From: Phocaeicola faecium | GTDB lineage: Bacteria > Bacteroidota > Bacteroidia > Bacteroidales > Bacteroidaceae | Reading direction: 5' to 3' | NCBI RefSeq assembly: GCF_014837055.1 | Contig: NZ_JACSPQ010000001.1 | Coordinates: 361,035 to 425,034 of the forward strand | DNA length: 64,000 nt | Part shown: one piece after another, positions 33,976 through 42,982 of the stretch | Position numbering within the stretch: position 1 is the first letter of the stretch | Layout: the number at the start of each line of letters is the position of its first letter | The notes under the pieces: generated by a model | What the model was told of the DNA's origin: nothing | Database searches by the model: none | The model's input: the letters and a program-made list of their open reading frames with translations, nothing else | Program-made: the position numbers and the translations under genes

Positions 33976-35259
33976 CGACTTGCCGGAACCTGAAGGACCG
34001 ATACAGAAGAAGTTGGCATTGTCCGTCATCTTCCTTTTGCCTTCCTTGCCGGTAATGTCGATACAGACAGGCAATCCCTGACGGTCGGTGTAGTATGTAG
34101 TCAGCGGTGTATCTTCGGATTCCTTCAGATGCTCCTTGAAGAAAAAGCAAAGTGCAGCATCCGAAAGTGTCAGGAACAGGTCATAGTCCGGGTTGAAAGC
34201 ATAGCCATTACCGGGAAAACTGTCCATGAAAAGCTCCAGCTGATTGTAGGCTGTTCTTGACGGCATGATGCCGCACTCATACAGCTTTGTCTCCAGAAAG
34301 GAAGTTACAGGAGTAACCTTGTCAGGGGGACAGCTCACCAGAATGTTGAAGTTGCAGTACACAAGCATGGTACTGTCAACGGCCAGCCTGTCCAGCACTT
34401 CCTCAATGTCAGCCTTGGCAATACGGTTGCTCGGGTCCGGCATGGAACCGTGACGCTTCGCTTTGGCCTGAAGCTTGCGCAGCAACTTCCTCTGTCCCGG
34501 TATCTGAATGACCTGGTTGAACACCACACAGTCCGAGTAGGGGACGCCGGTAAGGAAAGAAAGCAGGTCTGTAGCAATTCCGTATCCGTTGATGTTCATC
34601 TGCGTGTACGGCTTTACCATGGAAGGCAGGTTTATCTCGTCAATGTCCACCAGCGGATAGGAACGGATGATACGGTCACCTGTCCTGAGATATTCGTCCG
34701 AAGCCTTGAAGTTGGTCATCGAGAACGGTCCGTGCCGGAACTGGAATGCCATGAAACGGTGGCAGTACTCGCTGACTTCCTTCTTGCCGAGCTTCCTGTG
34801 CCGGATATGCTTTTCCGTCAGAATATCATCTGTCTTTGATACCTTGGAATGGAAGTCAAGCCATCTCTTCGGGTCATACTGGATGAACTGGCTTCTCTGA
34901 GCCTCCTGGGTAAGGATAAGAAAAGTCCTTATCTCTGTGAACACCCTTCCCTCGAAGTATCTGAAATAGCTCCTTGTCAGGAACTCCGCATCATCCGGCA
35001 CGTCATGGTGATATGCCTGTCTGCACAGAATATCCTGCTTCTGCAGTGCATATCCCTCACCGATGGTCTGAAGGATATTGGATAGCACGTCATGAAACAG
35101 CATGTACTGTTGCGCATCCGTACAGAGCTGCTGGACCGGATTGGTAATCTCGAAGATAACGGACGGCTCGCCTCTGGCCGAGAACAGCACGACATTGCCG
35201 TCCGTCTCCTCCAGCTGCGCATAGAGTCCGTCAAAAATTCTTTTCCTTTTGTGTGCCAT
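33976..35259 (-). pseudogene. traG: traG, 5' part with Walker A (gene split by IME-2)
   Basis: This encodes the first 428 or so residues of TraG (MAHKRKRIFDGLYAQLEETD...) up to Walker A (FCIGPSGSGKSFHM). Beyond the core the frame continues six or so codons into IME-2 (EKNRTK) and stops at 33,946. The protein as encoded has the N-terminal VirB4-like domain but no ATPase body, so it should be inactive. A plain start ATG lies at 35,259, 15 bp after traF. The 3' part is at 23,855-25,396. Confidence 0.92.
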
Positions 35260-35274
35260 ACTGTATAAAGTGAT

Positions 35275-35565
35275 TTACTGTTCTTTTCTCAAGCTTCTGT
35301 AGATATAGATGCCTCTTGCCCTTTTCTTGTTGTGGAGTCCACCACGCTGTTTGATGTAGATTGTTATCAGTCCCACCAGTGCCATGACCATCATGGCTAT
35401 GAATCCTGCAATCTTTCCCAAGGCGATTGAGAAACCGATGAAGCCTACGAATGATATGCCTATGGCTGCCGCTGCCAGAGTAAGGAAACGGCCACGTATG
35501 CCCATAAACTCCAGCGGTTTCTGCAATCCCTTGAACACAGGGTATCCTTCCTGATTCATTGTCAT
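35275..35565 (-). CDS. traF: Conjugative transposon protein TraF (DUF4133)
   Basis: A 96-aa protein with a short polar start (QEGYPVFKGLQKPLEFMGIR), two hydrophobic segments (LTLAAAAIGISFVGFIGFSI, KIAGFIAMMVMALVGLITIY) and a basic tail (RGIYIYRSLRKEQ). This is the VirB3-like TraF of Bacteroidetes elements. It lies between traE (12 bp) and traG (15 bp). Length and order are typical. Confidence 0.88.
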   Translation of the reverse strand: MTMNQEGYPVFKGLQKPLEFMGIRGRFLTLAAAAIGISFVGFIGFSIALGKIAGFIAMMVMALVGLITIYIKQRGGLHNKKRARGIYIYRSLRKEQ

Positions 35566-35577
35566 GCCGGGAAAGGA

Positions 35578-35934
35578 TTACTGGAAGAACAGCGGAAGAG
35601 CTTCCGAAAGTGCGATAAATGCGATACAGCCTCCGATGGTAAGCATGATGGTCTTCTTTACGTCCTGGTCTCCATTCTGCATCTTGAAATAGACGTTGAA
35701 TGCACCGACCAGAACGATAACGGCAGCAATAGCTTTCATCAGGTTCGATACCGGAGTCTGGTAGGAACTGACTTCCTGAGTTGCCTTGGTAAAACCTGCG
35801 GCACCCTTGCTTCCTGCCATTGCATTGGATGTGGAAATAACCAGTGCAATTGCCGCCACCACACACTTCTGTCCAAAACTTGAACCGATGAAACGCTCCG
35901 TAAGATTCCGGGCATTTTTCTTTATTATCTGCAT
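35578..35934 (-). CDS. traE: Conjugative transposon protein TraE (DUF4134)
   Basis: A 118-aa protein with a signal-like segment (VVAAIALVISTSNAMAGSKG) and two further hydrophobic segments (LMKAIAAVIVLVGAFNVYFK, ITMLTIGGCIAFIALSEALP-like). The DUF4134 core GSKGAAGFTKATQEVSSYQT is seen. TraE is the VirB2-like pilin candidate. The gene is in the standard place before traF. Confidence 0.88.
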   Translation of the reverse strand: MQIIKKNARNLTERFIGSSFGQKCVVAAIALVISTSNAMAGSKGAAGFTKATQEVSSYQTPVSNLMKAIAAVIVLVGAFNVYFKMQNGDQDVKKTIMLTIGGCIAFIALSEALPLFFQ

Positions 35935-36001
35935 TTCTGAATAATGTTAAAGGATTTCATCGCCAAAGAAACAGATGTCACTAAAGGAACGGTATATAAT
36001 A

Positions 36002-36436
36002 TCAGGCGTTCTCACAGCTGAAGATAACGGCACCGAGGTCACTGGTACCGGTCTCTGCCAGTCGGTTTATTTCCTGAATTATATTCTCTACCAGAATGCC
36101 GTCAGTCATGATGGCCTCCCGGTAAACGTGTCTGGAAGATTCTGATTGGGATTCAGATTTCTCTTTACCGTCAGAATTATTGCTTTCATTATTTGATTCG
36201 GGATTCTCCGTATTGTTCTGTTCTGAACTTTGTTCTTTGGATTCAGGTTCATCCCGGTTTATCCTTATCGGTCTGAAGCTTCGTGCCTCTTCCGATATGT
36301 CTATGTCCTCTTCTTTATGGCTGTCCTGCTCGGCATTCTGTGCGGCCTTTACCCTCTGGAAGTCCATGAAAATCATTGCCGCATAGTAGAATACCATTAC
36401 CACGAAGAGAAGGAATACTATCTGTCCGTACTGCAT
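36002..36436 (-). CDS. TraD-region membrane-anchored acidic protein
   Basis: A 144-aa protein with one N-terminal membrane segment (IVFLLFVVMVFYYAAMIFMD). A long Ser/Glu/Asn-rich, probably disordered linker follows, then a short C-terminal domain (ILVENIIQEINRLAETGTSD). It overlaps the previous gene by 19 bp. Position before traE corresponds to traD in CTnDOT-like operons. The sequence is not diagnostic and the function is unknown. Confidence 0.5.
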   Translation of the reverse strand: MQYGQIVFLLFVVMVFYYAAMIFMDFQRVKAAQNAEQDSHKEEDIDISEEARSFRPIRINRDEPESKEQSSEQNNTENPESNNESNNSDGKEKSESQSESSRHVYREAIMTDGILVENIIQEINRLAETGTSDLGAVIFSCENA

Positions 36437-37035
36437 GGCTGTTGTAATATGATGTTGGAAGGAAGAGCGGAACTGTCCTGCGGAAGCGGAAGGATATGCA
36501 GTCCCAGTCTGATACCCCGGCTTTCCAGACGTTCCCTGCGTTCCGTAGTGCCGGTATAATAAATCACGTTGTGTTCCTCACTGATGATGTATCCGTTTGA
36601 CTTCATGTTGGAGCGTACCCTTACCTTTGCCCTGTTGGAAATAACACGGATACCGGTTATGGGTTCCAGTCCGAAGACGATACGCCGTCTTTCCCTCTTT
36701 ACCATCTGAGTACGGATACGTGAGGAAATCAGGTGCTTTTCTTCACTGCTGCGTTTCAGTCCGATTGCAGCGGCTATGCGTCCTACACTCATCCGGGTAA
36801 TGCCGAGAGCTTTCCCTATCTCAGAGAAGGAACACTCCTGGAAATGGTTTCTGATATAGTCGGCACGCTCCATCCATCTGGATTTGGCCATTTTTACAAG
36901 TCCAAGCTCACGGGCTTTTAGCTTGACGGTCGATTCGCTCAGGTTGAGAACAGCAGCTGTATAGGCCGTGGTCTCTACCGGATACAGCTCGACCAGAACG
37001 GCCAGCATCCTGTCGGTCCAGTCAGTCTTTTTCAT
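36418..37035 (-). CDS. Helix-turn-helix protein of the tra operon
   Basis: A 205-aa basic protein with two HTH-like segments (LVELYPVETTAYTAAVLNLS followed by ESTVKLKARELGL; and CSFSEIGKALGITRMSVGRI). A basic middle and a C-terminal beta-rich tail (GYIISEEHNVIYYTGTTERR) follow. It is probably a DNA-binding regulator of transfer genes. It lies 3 bp after the DUF3408-like gene, in the traC position, though it does not resemble the common TraC. Confidence 0.6.
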   Translation of the reverse strand: MKKTDWTDRMLAVLVELYPVETTAYTAAVLNLSESTVKLKARELGLVKMAKSRWMERADYIRNHFQECSFSEIGKALGITRMSVGRIAAAIGLKRSSEEKHLISSRIRTQMVKRERRRIVFGLEPITGIRVISNRAKVRVRSNMKSNGYIISEEHNVIYYTGTTERRERLESRGIRLGLHILPLPQDSSALPSNIILQQPCSTDR

Positions 37036-37038
37036 ATC

Positions 37039-37437
37039 CTACAGATTATAACTGTTAAACAACGATTTCTTTTCCCTTCTGTATTCTGCCAGACGTGGCA
37101 GGTAGGACTTGAAGAATGCCCTTACGATGGCATTCACCAGGTCAGAGCGGCATCTGCCATGTATATCGCAGTCGTCCAGTGAATCAGCAAGGTCACGGTC
37201 GAGTTTGCAGACGAGCCTTTCTGTTTTGTCCGTTCCCGAACTGTCCGATTGAAGGAATTCCATGAAGTCATCCCAGCATCCTGTATCCGAAAGGGAAACA
37301 GCAGTATCCTTTTCCTGTGCTTCATTATTCTTTTCCTTTTGCTCAACCTGGGTTTCTACGGAATTTTGCGTCAATATAAGTTCTGAATCATTGATGCCTC
37401 TTGTCAGGTCATCTATTTCCGGTATATCCTTACTCAT
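37039..37437 (-). CDS. TraB-like protein (DUF3408 type)
   Basis: A 132-aa acidic protein with a disordered N-terminal half (LTQNSVETQVEQKEKNNEAQ). A C-terminal DUF3408-like ribbon-helix-helix region follows (LVCKLDRDLADSLDDCDIHG, LVNAIVRAFFKSYLPRLAEY). In Bacteroides elements a DUF3408 gene follows the ParA-like gene and is called traB. It probably pairs with the ParA ATPase as a DNA-binding partner. Confidence 0.7.
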   Translation of the reverse strand: MSKDIPEIDDLTRGINDSELILTQNSVETQVEQKEKNNEAQEKDTAVSLSDTGCWDDFMEFLQSDSSGTDKTERLVCKLDRDLADSLDDCDIHGRCRSDLVNAIVRAFFKSYLPRLAEYRREKKSLFNSYNL

Positions 37438-37465
37438 AGTGCTATGGTTATTGAAGTTTTACTGA

Positions 37466-38317
37466 TTATTCTAGTTCTTTATTCTGAGTCTCGTTACTGT
37501 CCTGTGAAGCTTCATCAGACGGCTGTGCCTTCTTTTTCTTCTTAGGTTTAGGATTCAGATTTTCCGTCAGCTGTATGCCTTTGAGTTCTTTTTCCCTTAT
37601 CGGTTGAAGTGTATCGAAGATACTCTGATAGACTTTATCAAAGACCGGTGTAACGATAGCGGCCTGCATGTCCAGTGCCGCCATGGTGCTGAACCGTTCC
37701 ATATCCGCACGTTTGGGAATCTTCGCAGTGACATATCCATAGTTGGAGAAGGTATCCCTTGCATTGTCCCAGATAAGCAGTTCGGAACGCTTGCCGATTC
37801 TTCCGTCATTCAGATTGGGAATGATGAAGAGTCTGGCTTTCATCCTTTCACCGACAGCCTTTTTCAGCCGGTCAACAAACATGAGGAAACTGGCCGTGGA
37901 CGGAACGGTTACCAGGTCATAATGAAATGGAACAATAATAATATCCGAGTTGACGAACATGGGTATCAGCCCTTCCGCCTTCAGACTTCCGGGAGAGTCC
38001 ATAAGTACAACGTCAATTTCAGGATCATTGTGCAGCTTCTCCATCAGAGAAGTCATCATTGCCTTGTCATTGGCTTCGTATGCCCATACCTCGTATGGCA
38101 TTTCCTGTTCGCCGTATTTTCTGACGTCTGCTTTTCGACACTTCATGATGGAGTGCTGGAAGTCGCAGTCTATTACCACAACTCTTGCACCCTTCGTCAC
38201 CAGATAGTTGGCAAAGGTGACGCAAAGGGTAGTCTTTCCGACACCTCCCTTCTGATTGGCAAATGTCACTATAACCGGAGTTTGTATCATTTCAAGTATT
38301 GATTGATTTTGTGACAA
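37466..38317 (-). CDS. traA: ParA/MinD-type ATPase at the head of the tra operon (TraA-like)
   Basis: A 283-aa protein with the deviant Walker A FANQKGGVGKTTLCVTFANY (about residues 18-37), a Walker B-like VVLMDSPGSLKAEGL, and a Lys/Glu-rich C-terminal tail (KKKKKAQPSDEASQDSNETQ). ParA-like proteins at this place are called TraA in Bacteroides conjugative transposons. They may act in partition of the excised element or localisation of the relaxosome. It is the first gene of the minus-strand tra operon and is divergent from the cargo operon. Confidence 0.85.
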   Translation of the reverse strand: MSQNQSILEMIQTPVIVTFANQKGGVGKTTLCVTFANYLVTKGARVVVIDCDFQHSIMKCRKADVRKYGEQEMPYEVWAYEANDKAMMTSLMEKLHNDPEIDVVLMDSPGSLKAEGLIPMFVNSDIIIVPFHYDLVTVPSTASFLMFVDRLKKAVGERMKARLFIIPNLNDGRIGKRSELLIWDNARDTFSNYGYVTAKIPKRADMERFSTMAALDMQAAIVTPVFDKVYQSIFDTLQPIREKELKGIQLTENLNPKPKKKKKAQPSDEASQDSNETQNKELE

Positions 38318-38569
38318 ATGTATTAACTAAGTTTTTTTGGTAAGAAATGTGCAACACATTTGTGATTTGGGATGGATAAACCGGAATATTCAGATAGATG
38401 AAATCTGAATCGCATATTTTATTTAACTATAAAAGTTACAATAGTACATTACATTGTACAATAATTGTTTATGTCATATGATTTCGTGTAACAATACTCA
38501 TACATTGCACAAATATAAACTTGTCACTTTTTGGACATTTAATTAACTTTGTACCAAAAACAAATAACA
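38318..38569. promoter_or_regulatory. Divergent promoter region between traA and the cargo operon
   Basis: An AT-rich 252-bp region. Toward the cargo operon there is a TAACTTTG core at 38,544-38,551 with TTGT at 38,521-38,524, 18 bp before the ATG at 38,570. A perfect decamer palindrome ATTGTACAAT (38,453-38,462) lies among repeated ACAATA/TACATT motifs (38,436-38,515), a possible operator. No regulator is encoded in the operon; the XRE gene at 48,397 is a candidate. Confidence 0.5.
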
Positions 38570-38992
38570 ATGGATAAATTCATTAAAAATCTCATAGAAG
38601 GCAATAATTTCCCACCAAAAGGTTCTGTTACTTTCACCTCTTCAGATCACGTAAGATTTCAAAATAATCAAGATATATCTGGCCATAACTATGGAGCAAA
38701 TAGAAGATTAGTTATAGAAAAAAATATTGAAGATGGAGAAGGATATACCGTCACTATGTTTAACTTGGACGGTATGCACCCTTTGTGGCAGAACAATATA
38801 CAGATGTCTCCAAAACGTATGCGCATTACTAATGTTAGCGACAATATAGTTCAACTTCGTGGTTATGGGTATGATAGCATGGGGGCTTCATTCGCGGATT
38901 ATGGTGTAGTTTTACTTATTGAAAATGAGGAAATTATACGTGTTCAATTAAATATGTACGACCGAAACATAAGTATAGTTTATCTAAAATAA
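38570..38992 (+). CDS. Small beta-rich protein, first gene of the cargo operon
   Basis: 140 aa from the ATG at 38,570; an in-frame TTG at 38,549 lies inside the promoter core and is unlikely as the start. The product is predicted to be mostly beta strands (GSVTFTSSDHVRFQNNQ, NRRLVIEKNIEDGEGYTVTM, MRITNVSDNIVQLRGYGYDS, YGVVLLIENEEIIRVQLNMY). No signal peptide or known motif is seen. It is separated from the helicase gene by 6 bp, so it belongs to the same transcript. A role as specificity or inhibitor subunit is possible but unsupported. Confidence 0.65.
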   Translation: MDKFIKNLIEGNNFPPKGSVTFTSSDHVRFQNNQDISGHNYGANRRLVIEKNIEDGEGYTVTMFNLDGMHPLWQNNIQMSPKRMRITNVSDNIVQLRGYGYDSMGASFADYGVVLLIENEEIIRVQLNMYDRNISIVYLK

Positions 38993-38998
38993 AATAAT

Positions 38999-41900
38999 AT
39001 GGCTGAATTAGATAGAACATTCACGGAAGAATTATTTACAGAGGTACTGGAGTCAACGCCATGTATTATTGTATACTCTCAACAAGCCTTTGAGTGTAGC
39101 AAGAATTATCTTAAATCTACAACTCAGACAGCAAAAGAAATTTTCGAATCTATTCTTGGTGTCCATCAATGCAAAATTATTTATAAAGGAAAGACCAAGA
39201 AAGACTTTCGAAAATATCAATTTATTATCGAAGAATTGAAGTTATCTATATATGTTACGCCAAGACAAAATCTAACTGAATTCTCGTTAAGCTATATCTC
39301 AGACGAAGAATTTGTTGTCCCAACTGATCCCTCTGAATATAAGAGCATGAATCTGAAATTCATGGCTGAAGAATACATAAACCACAATTTTATGGATTTC
39401 CTCGATCGCAATGACCTTATGACATCATATCGTGAAATCAAGGATTTCTGTACAAGTCTTCTTTCCTTGAAAGAACCAGTAAGAGAGATAAATAGAGAAC
39501 AATCTCGAAAAATGTGGAAAGCATATATTGATGGTGAAAGAGCTTTAAATACAGATAAGAAGGAATTATTTATTGTAGAAGAAGTCGGAACCATAGAGAA
39601 AGAGCACTATAATAACCGCACGTATAATACATTAACATTAAAAGTTAAAGCTCCAACTCTTCAGGAAAGATTGACTTCAGCTATAAAAAGTGTTCAAGCT
39701 ACAAAATACCGTAATCCTAATATAGATTTTGTAACAAATAAAAAAGGAGAAATATCATTTGTCGGTTACGTTGATATAACAGAAGAAATTCTTGAAGAGT
39801 TATCAAATGTAGCAGCTGATAACTGCTATAAAGTAGCTGAAGATGTAAAGCATATTCTTTCTGGTAGTTTAACACTTAAGTCATCAGAAAATCTTGATGA
39901 TTTGTTGGAGAGTATAAATTCAAACCTAAATGATTATGATCCGAACTATAGCTATGCAGATGGGGTATATACCTTTAACGATGATAGTGAAGCGTTATAT
40001 CTAGAAGAATTAATAAAATCTGATTATCCTGAAACATTGACAACTGAACGCAGGACTGTTATAGTCGCATCGTTTAAAAGCAACCAAAATATAGCTTCAA
40101 TTATATCTGAGATTAAAGAAATGCCAGGAGTGATAGATGTACTTGATTCTGTTAGTGGTCAACTACTTATAAAAACTCAGGGAAAAAGTTATCTTAACTT
40201 TAACTCTCAAGCAATACAAAGTATAAGAATTGCTGCTTGCAGAGCTATCTTTACACCTACAGATTTTAGACCAGATGTGCAAATTGAAGGTCTTTCTGTA
40301 AGTGGGAATTCATATATTTTTACTTCTAATGATTCTTATTCTTTTTTCAACACTGCATACGAGATGCACCAGAAGGTTATTGCTGCATATGATAATAAGA
40401 CCTTCATAAAAAAAGAATACGACTATGGCTGTTTTGTTATTCCGAATAAGGGATTGTTGCGTGAAATGCAGTTAAAATTTGTTTCTAACAAACGGATTAG
40501 AGTTAAAGCAGCATCAGGATTGGTTGAATTTTATCCAGCTGATTATAACAACTATATAGAATTACTTTCTCAAGTTCGCCAACATTGTGGTGAATCTTTA
40601 AGTATTCAAGAACCGGAATATCATCCTTCTGTTGCTATCAAATTATTAAGTGATGATATTAGCTATTGTAAGAAAGTTTATAAGGAGGTAGCGGAAAAAA
40701 TAACTGAGATTGCTCCTTCTTTTACAGCCTCTTTTGAAAATGATGAAACATGTCAGGTTCTCAATTACACTATTGAGTATACTGAGTTGGAAGAATTAGC
40801 TTCATTTCATGATGCTATCAACTCTAGTATAACTTTATACCCATCTTTGCTTACAAATGAATATGATTTAAATGATGAAGGTAAAACTATATTGTCTTTT
40901 GAGTTTGACCATCAATTAAATATAAAATTTGAAAAGAATCTTAGAAATGGTTATATAAATGAGAACGTAAATCTCATCAAGGCTAATGAATATGATGCTA
41001 TTAATGAAGCGATAGATTTGGCATATGAGGAAGAGTATCAGGATTATGATGAAATTAAAGAACTGAGAAATAACAGAACTCAAATGCTGAAAAATGCTTT
41101 GAAGCTAGGAAAATGCATTGGAAGAAAACTCAATAGTATTAAATTTGAAATTAGCTCAGAATTTATTGAATACATGGAGGATCGCAATGCCCAAGGACGA
41201 GTTGAGAGATTTATACATGTTGGAGACTACTTGCAATTTCCGATGGTTGGCAAATCTTCTGAGTTACAAAGATTGGCCGATTCAATGTTGCGAATTACCA
41301 ATCCAAACCAGTTCTATCCACATTCAAAAACTAAAAGGATTCCTGCACCTGCTAATCCAAGATTATGTGACTTCCTATTTGATCCTAGATATGCAGGTGA
41401 ATTTGATGAGAATCTTGAAGAGGTTAAAAAACGAATAACAGAAACAAAAATTGAAAAGTTCCTTAATGATAAGCAATTGGAGGCTGTAGCAAAAGCTGTT
41501 TCTGCTCCTGATATTGCAATTATTCAAGGCCCTCCTGGTACAGGTAAGACAACTGTTATTGCAGAGATTATATGGCAACAAATACTTAAGAAACCTGATT
41601 CGAAGATTCTTCTAACTTCACAAACTAACCTTGCAGTTGACAATGCTCTTGAAAGATTGCAGGGGCGTAGAGGTATTAGACCTGTACGAATCCAGAATGC
41701 ATCAACGGAGAAAGAAATCGGAATAGAAGCAAAAAGGTACATGTTGGACTTTATGGAAGATTGGTGTATTAAACCAAGTGCTGAGAATGAAGACAATGGT
41801 ACAAACATTTGGATAGACTCCATTCTTAAAGGCATGACAGATGATACTAAGTATGCATCTGTTATAAATCAATGGAAGAGGGATCTTACTGTCAGAGATC

Positions 41901-42982
41901 GCAATACAAGAGAGTATTTCTATGAAGCATATAAGAGTAATGTAAATCTTGTTGCTGCCACTTGTAGTATATGTGGCTCCAAACAACTTCAAGAAATATA
42001 TAAATATTTGTTTGGTAACAATGAGAATGCTTTTGATGTTGTTATTATGGATGAAGCAAGTAAGGCTACACCATTGGAGATGTCTGTACCTATGGTATGG
42101 GGAAAGAAAATCATCATCATAGGTGACCATAAACAGCTTCCACCGATGATGAATGAAAATAACATCATAACATCCTTGAAAAAGGCAAATCAAAAAGTAT
42201 TGGCAGAAACCATCGAAAGCTTCAAGGAGTCACAATTTGAAATATTATTTAGAACAGCATTCAAACTCAAACCATCAATAGTCGCAACTTTGGATACACA
42301 ATACCGAATGCATAAAAAGATTATGGATACGATTGGTCATTTCTATAGTGAAGAACTTGAAGAAGGTCTGAAATGTGGACTTGCTGATGAAGACATGGAT
42401 AATGAACAATATAATGCTAGAGGAAGTCGTTATCATGGACTTACTATTCCTGGGTTTATTGAACCACAAACACATGCTATTTGGGTTAATGTAAATACAT
42501 ATGAAAGCCAGCCGAGTGGCTCTACATCATATGTAAATTACGGTGAACTAGATGCTATTAAAACAGTCATTAAAGCCTTGCAAAAAGCAGACGGTTTCCA
42601 AAAGTTTATGGATTCTCAAGAAAAACCAGAAGATAAAGAAATAGGTATAATAACTTTCTATGGAGCACAATATGGTAAAATTAAAGAAATGTACAAGGAT
42701 GGAAAAATTGACAAGTCACTTCCTTGTAGAATTAATGTAGTGGACAAGTTCCAAGGTATGGAGCGTAACATAATCATAATTTCAACCGTGAGAAGCAATA
42801 AAGAGAAACATTACGGATTTGCTGAAGATATTAGACGTATAAATGTCGGTTTCTCTCGTGCAAGAAGACTTCTAATTGTCATTGGGAATAGAGACTTCTT
42901 TAGAGAAAATGCTCATTATAAAAAATCAATTGATGAGATGGACCATTTTGATATTAAACAACTTCAACATTTGGTAAGATGA
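38999..42982 (+). CDS. Large SF1 helicase (Upf1/DNA2-like, AAA_11-AAA_12 type)
   Basis: A 1,327-aa protein. Residues 1 to about 800 are not recognised; they show repeating alpha/beta segments of 80-100 residues (for example TVIVASFKSNQNIASIISEI and VAIKLLSDDISYCKKVYKEV) that could bind nucleic acid. The C-terminal helicase has motif I IIQGPPGTGKTTVIAEI (about 840), motif II VVIMDEASKATPLEMS (about 1014), motif III IIIGDHKQLPP, motif IV-like TLDTQYRMHKKI, motif V VVDKFQGMERNIIIISTVRS and motif VI RRINVGFSRARRLLIVI. This is the COG1112-type family, whose members act on RNA or DNA. It overlaps the next gene by 4 bp. COG1112 helicases with PLD nucleases occur in Mokosh-type phage defence, but this gene set differs. 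Confidence 0.9.
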   Translation: MAELDRTFTEELFTEVLESTPCIIVYSQQAFECSKNYLKSTTQTAKEIFESILGVHQCKIIYKGKTKKDFRKYQFIIEELKLSIYVTPRQNLTEFSLSYISDEEFVVPTDPSEYKSMNLKFMAEEYINHNFMDFLDRNDLMTSYREIKDFCTSLLSLKEPVREINREQSRKMWKAYIDGERALNTDKKELFIVEEVGTIEKEHYNNRTYNTLTLKVKAPTLQERLTSAIKSVQATKYRNPNIDFVTNKKGEISFVGYVDITEEILEELSNVAADNCYKVAEDVKHILSGSLTLKSSENLDDLLESINSNLNDYDPNYSYADGVYTFNDDSEALYLEELIKSDYPETLTTERRTVIVASFKSNQNIASIISEIKEMPGVIDVLDSVSGQLLIKTQGKSYLNFNSQAIQSIRIAACRAIFTPTDFRPDVQIEGLSVSGNSYIFTSNDSYSFFNTAYEMHQKVIAAYDNKTFIKKEYDYGCFVIPNKGLLREMQLKFVSNKRIRVKAASGLVEFYPADYNNYIELLSQVRQHCGESLSIQEPEYHPSVAIKLLSDDISYCKKVYKEVAEKITEIAPSFTASFENDETCQVLNYTIEYTELEELASFHDAINSSITLYPSLLTNEYDLNDEGKTILSFEFDHQLNIKFEKNLRNGYINENVNLIKANEYDAINEAIDLAYEEEYQDYDEIKELRNNRTQMLKNALKLGKCIGRKLNSIKFEISSEFIEYMEDRNAQGRVERFIHVGDYLQFPMVGKSSELQRLADSMLRITNPNQFYPHSKTKRIPAPANPRLCDFLFDPRYAGEFDENLEEVKKRITETKIEKFLNDKQLEAVAKAVSAPDIAIIQGPPGTGKTTVIAEIIWQQILKKPDSKILLTSQTNLAVDNALERLQGRRGIRPVRIQNASTEKEIGIEAKRYMLDFMEDWCIKPSAENEDNGTNIWIDSILKGMTDDTKYASVINQWKRDLTVRDRNTREYFYEAYKSNVNLVAATCSICGSKQLQEIYKYLFGNNENAFDVVIMDEASKATPLEMSVPMVWGKKIIIIGDHKQLPPMMNENNIITSLKKANQKVLAETIESFKESQFEILFRTAFKLKPSIVATLDTQYRMHKKIMDTIGHFYSEELEEGLKCGLADEDMDNEQYNARGSRYHGLTIPGFIEPQTHAIWVNVNTYESQPSGSTSYVNYGELDAIKTVIKALQKADGFQKFMDSQEKPEDKEIGIITFYGAQYGKIKEMYKDGKIDKSLPCRINVVDKFQGMERNIIIISTVRSNKEKHYGFAEDIRRINVGFSRARRLLIVIGNRDFFRENAHYKKSIDEMDHFDIKQLQHLVR

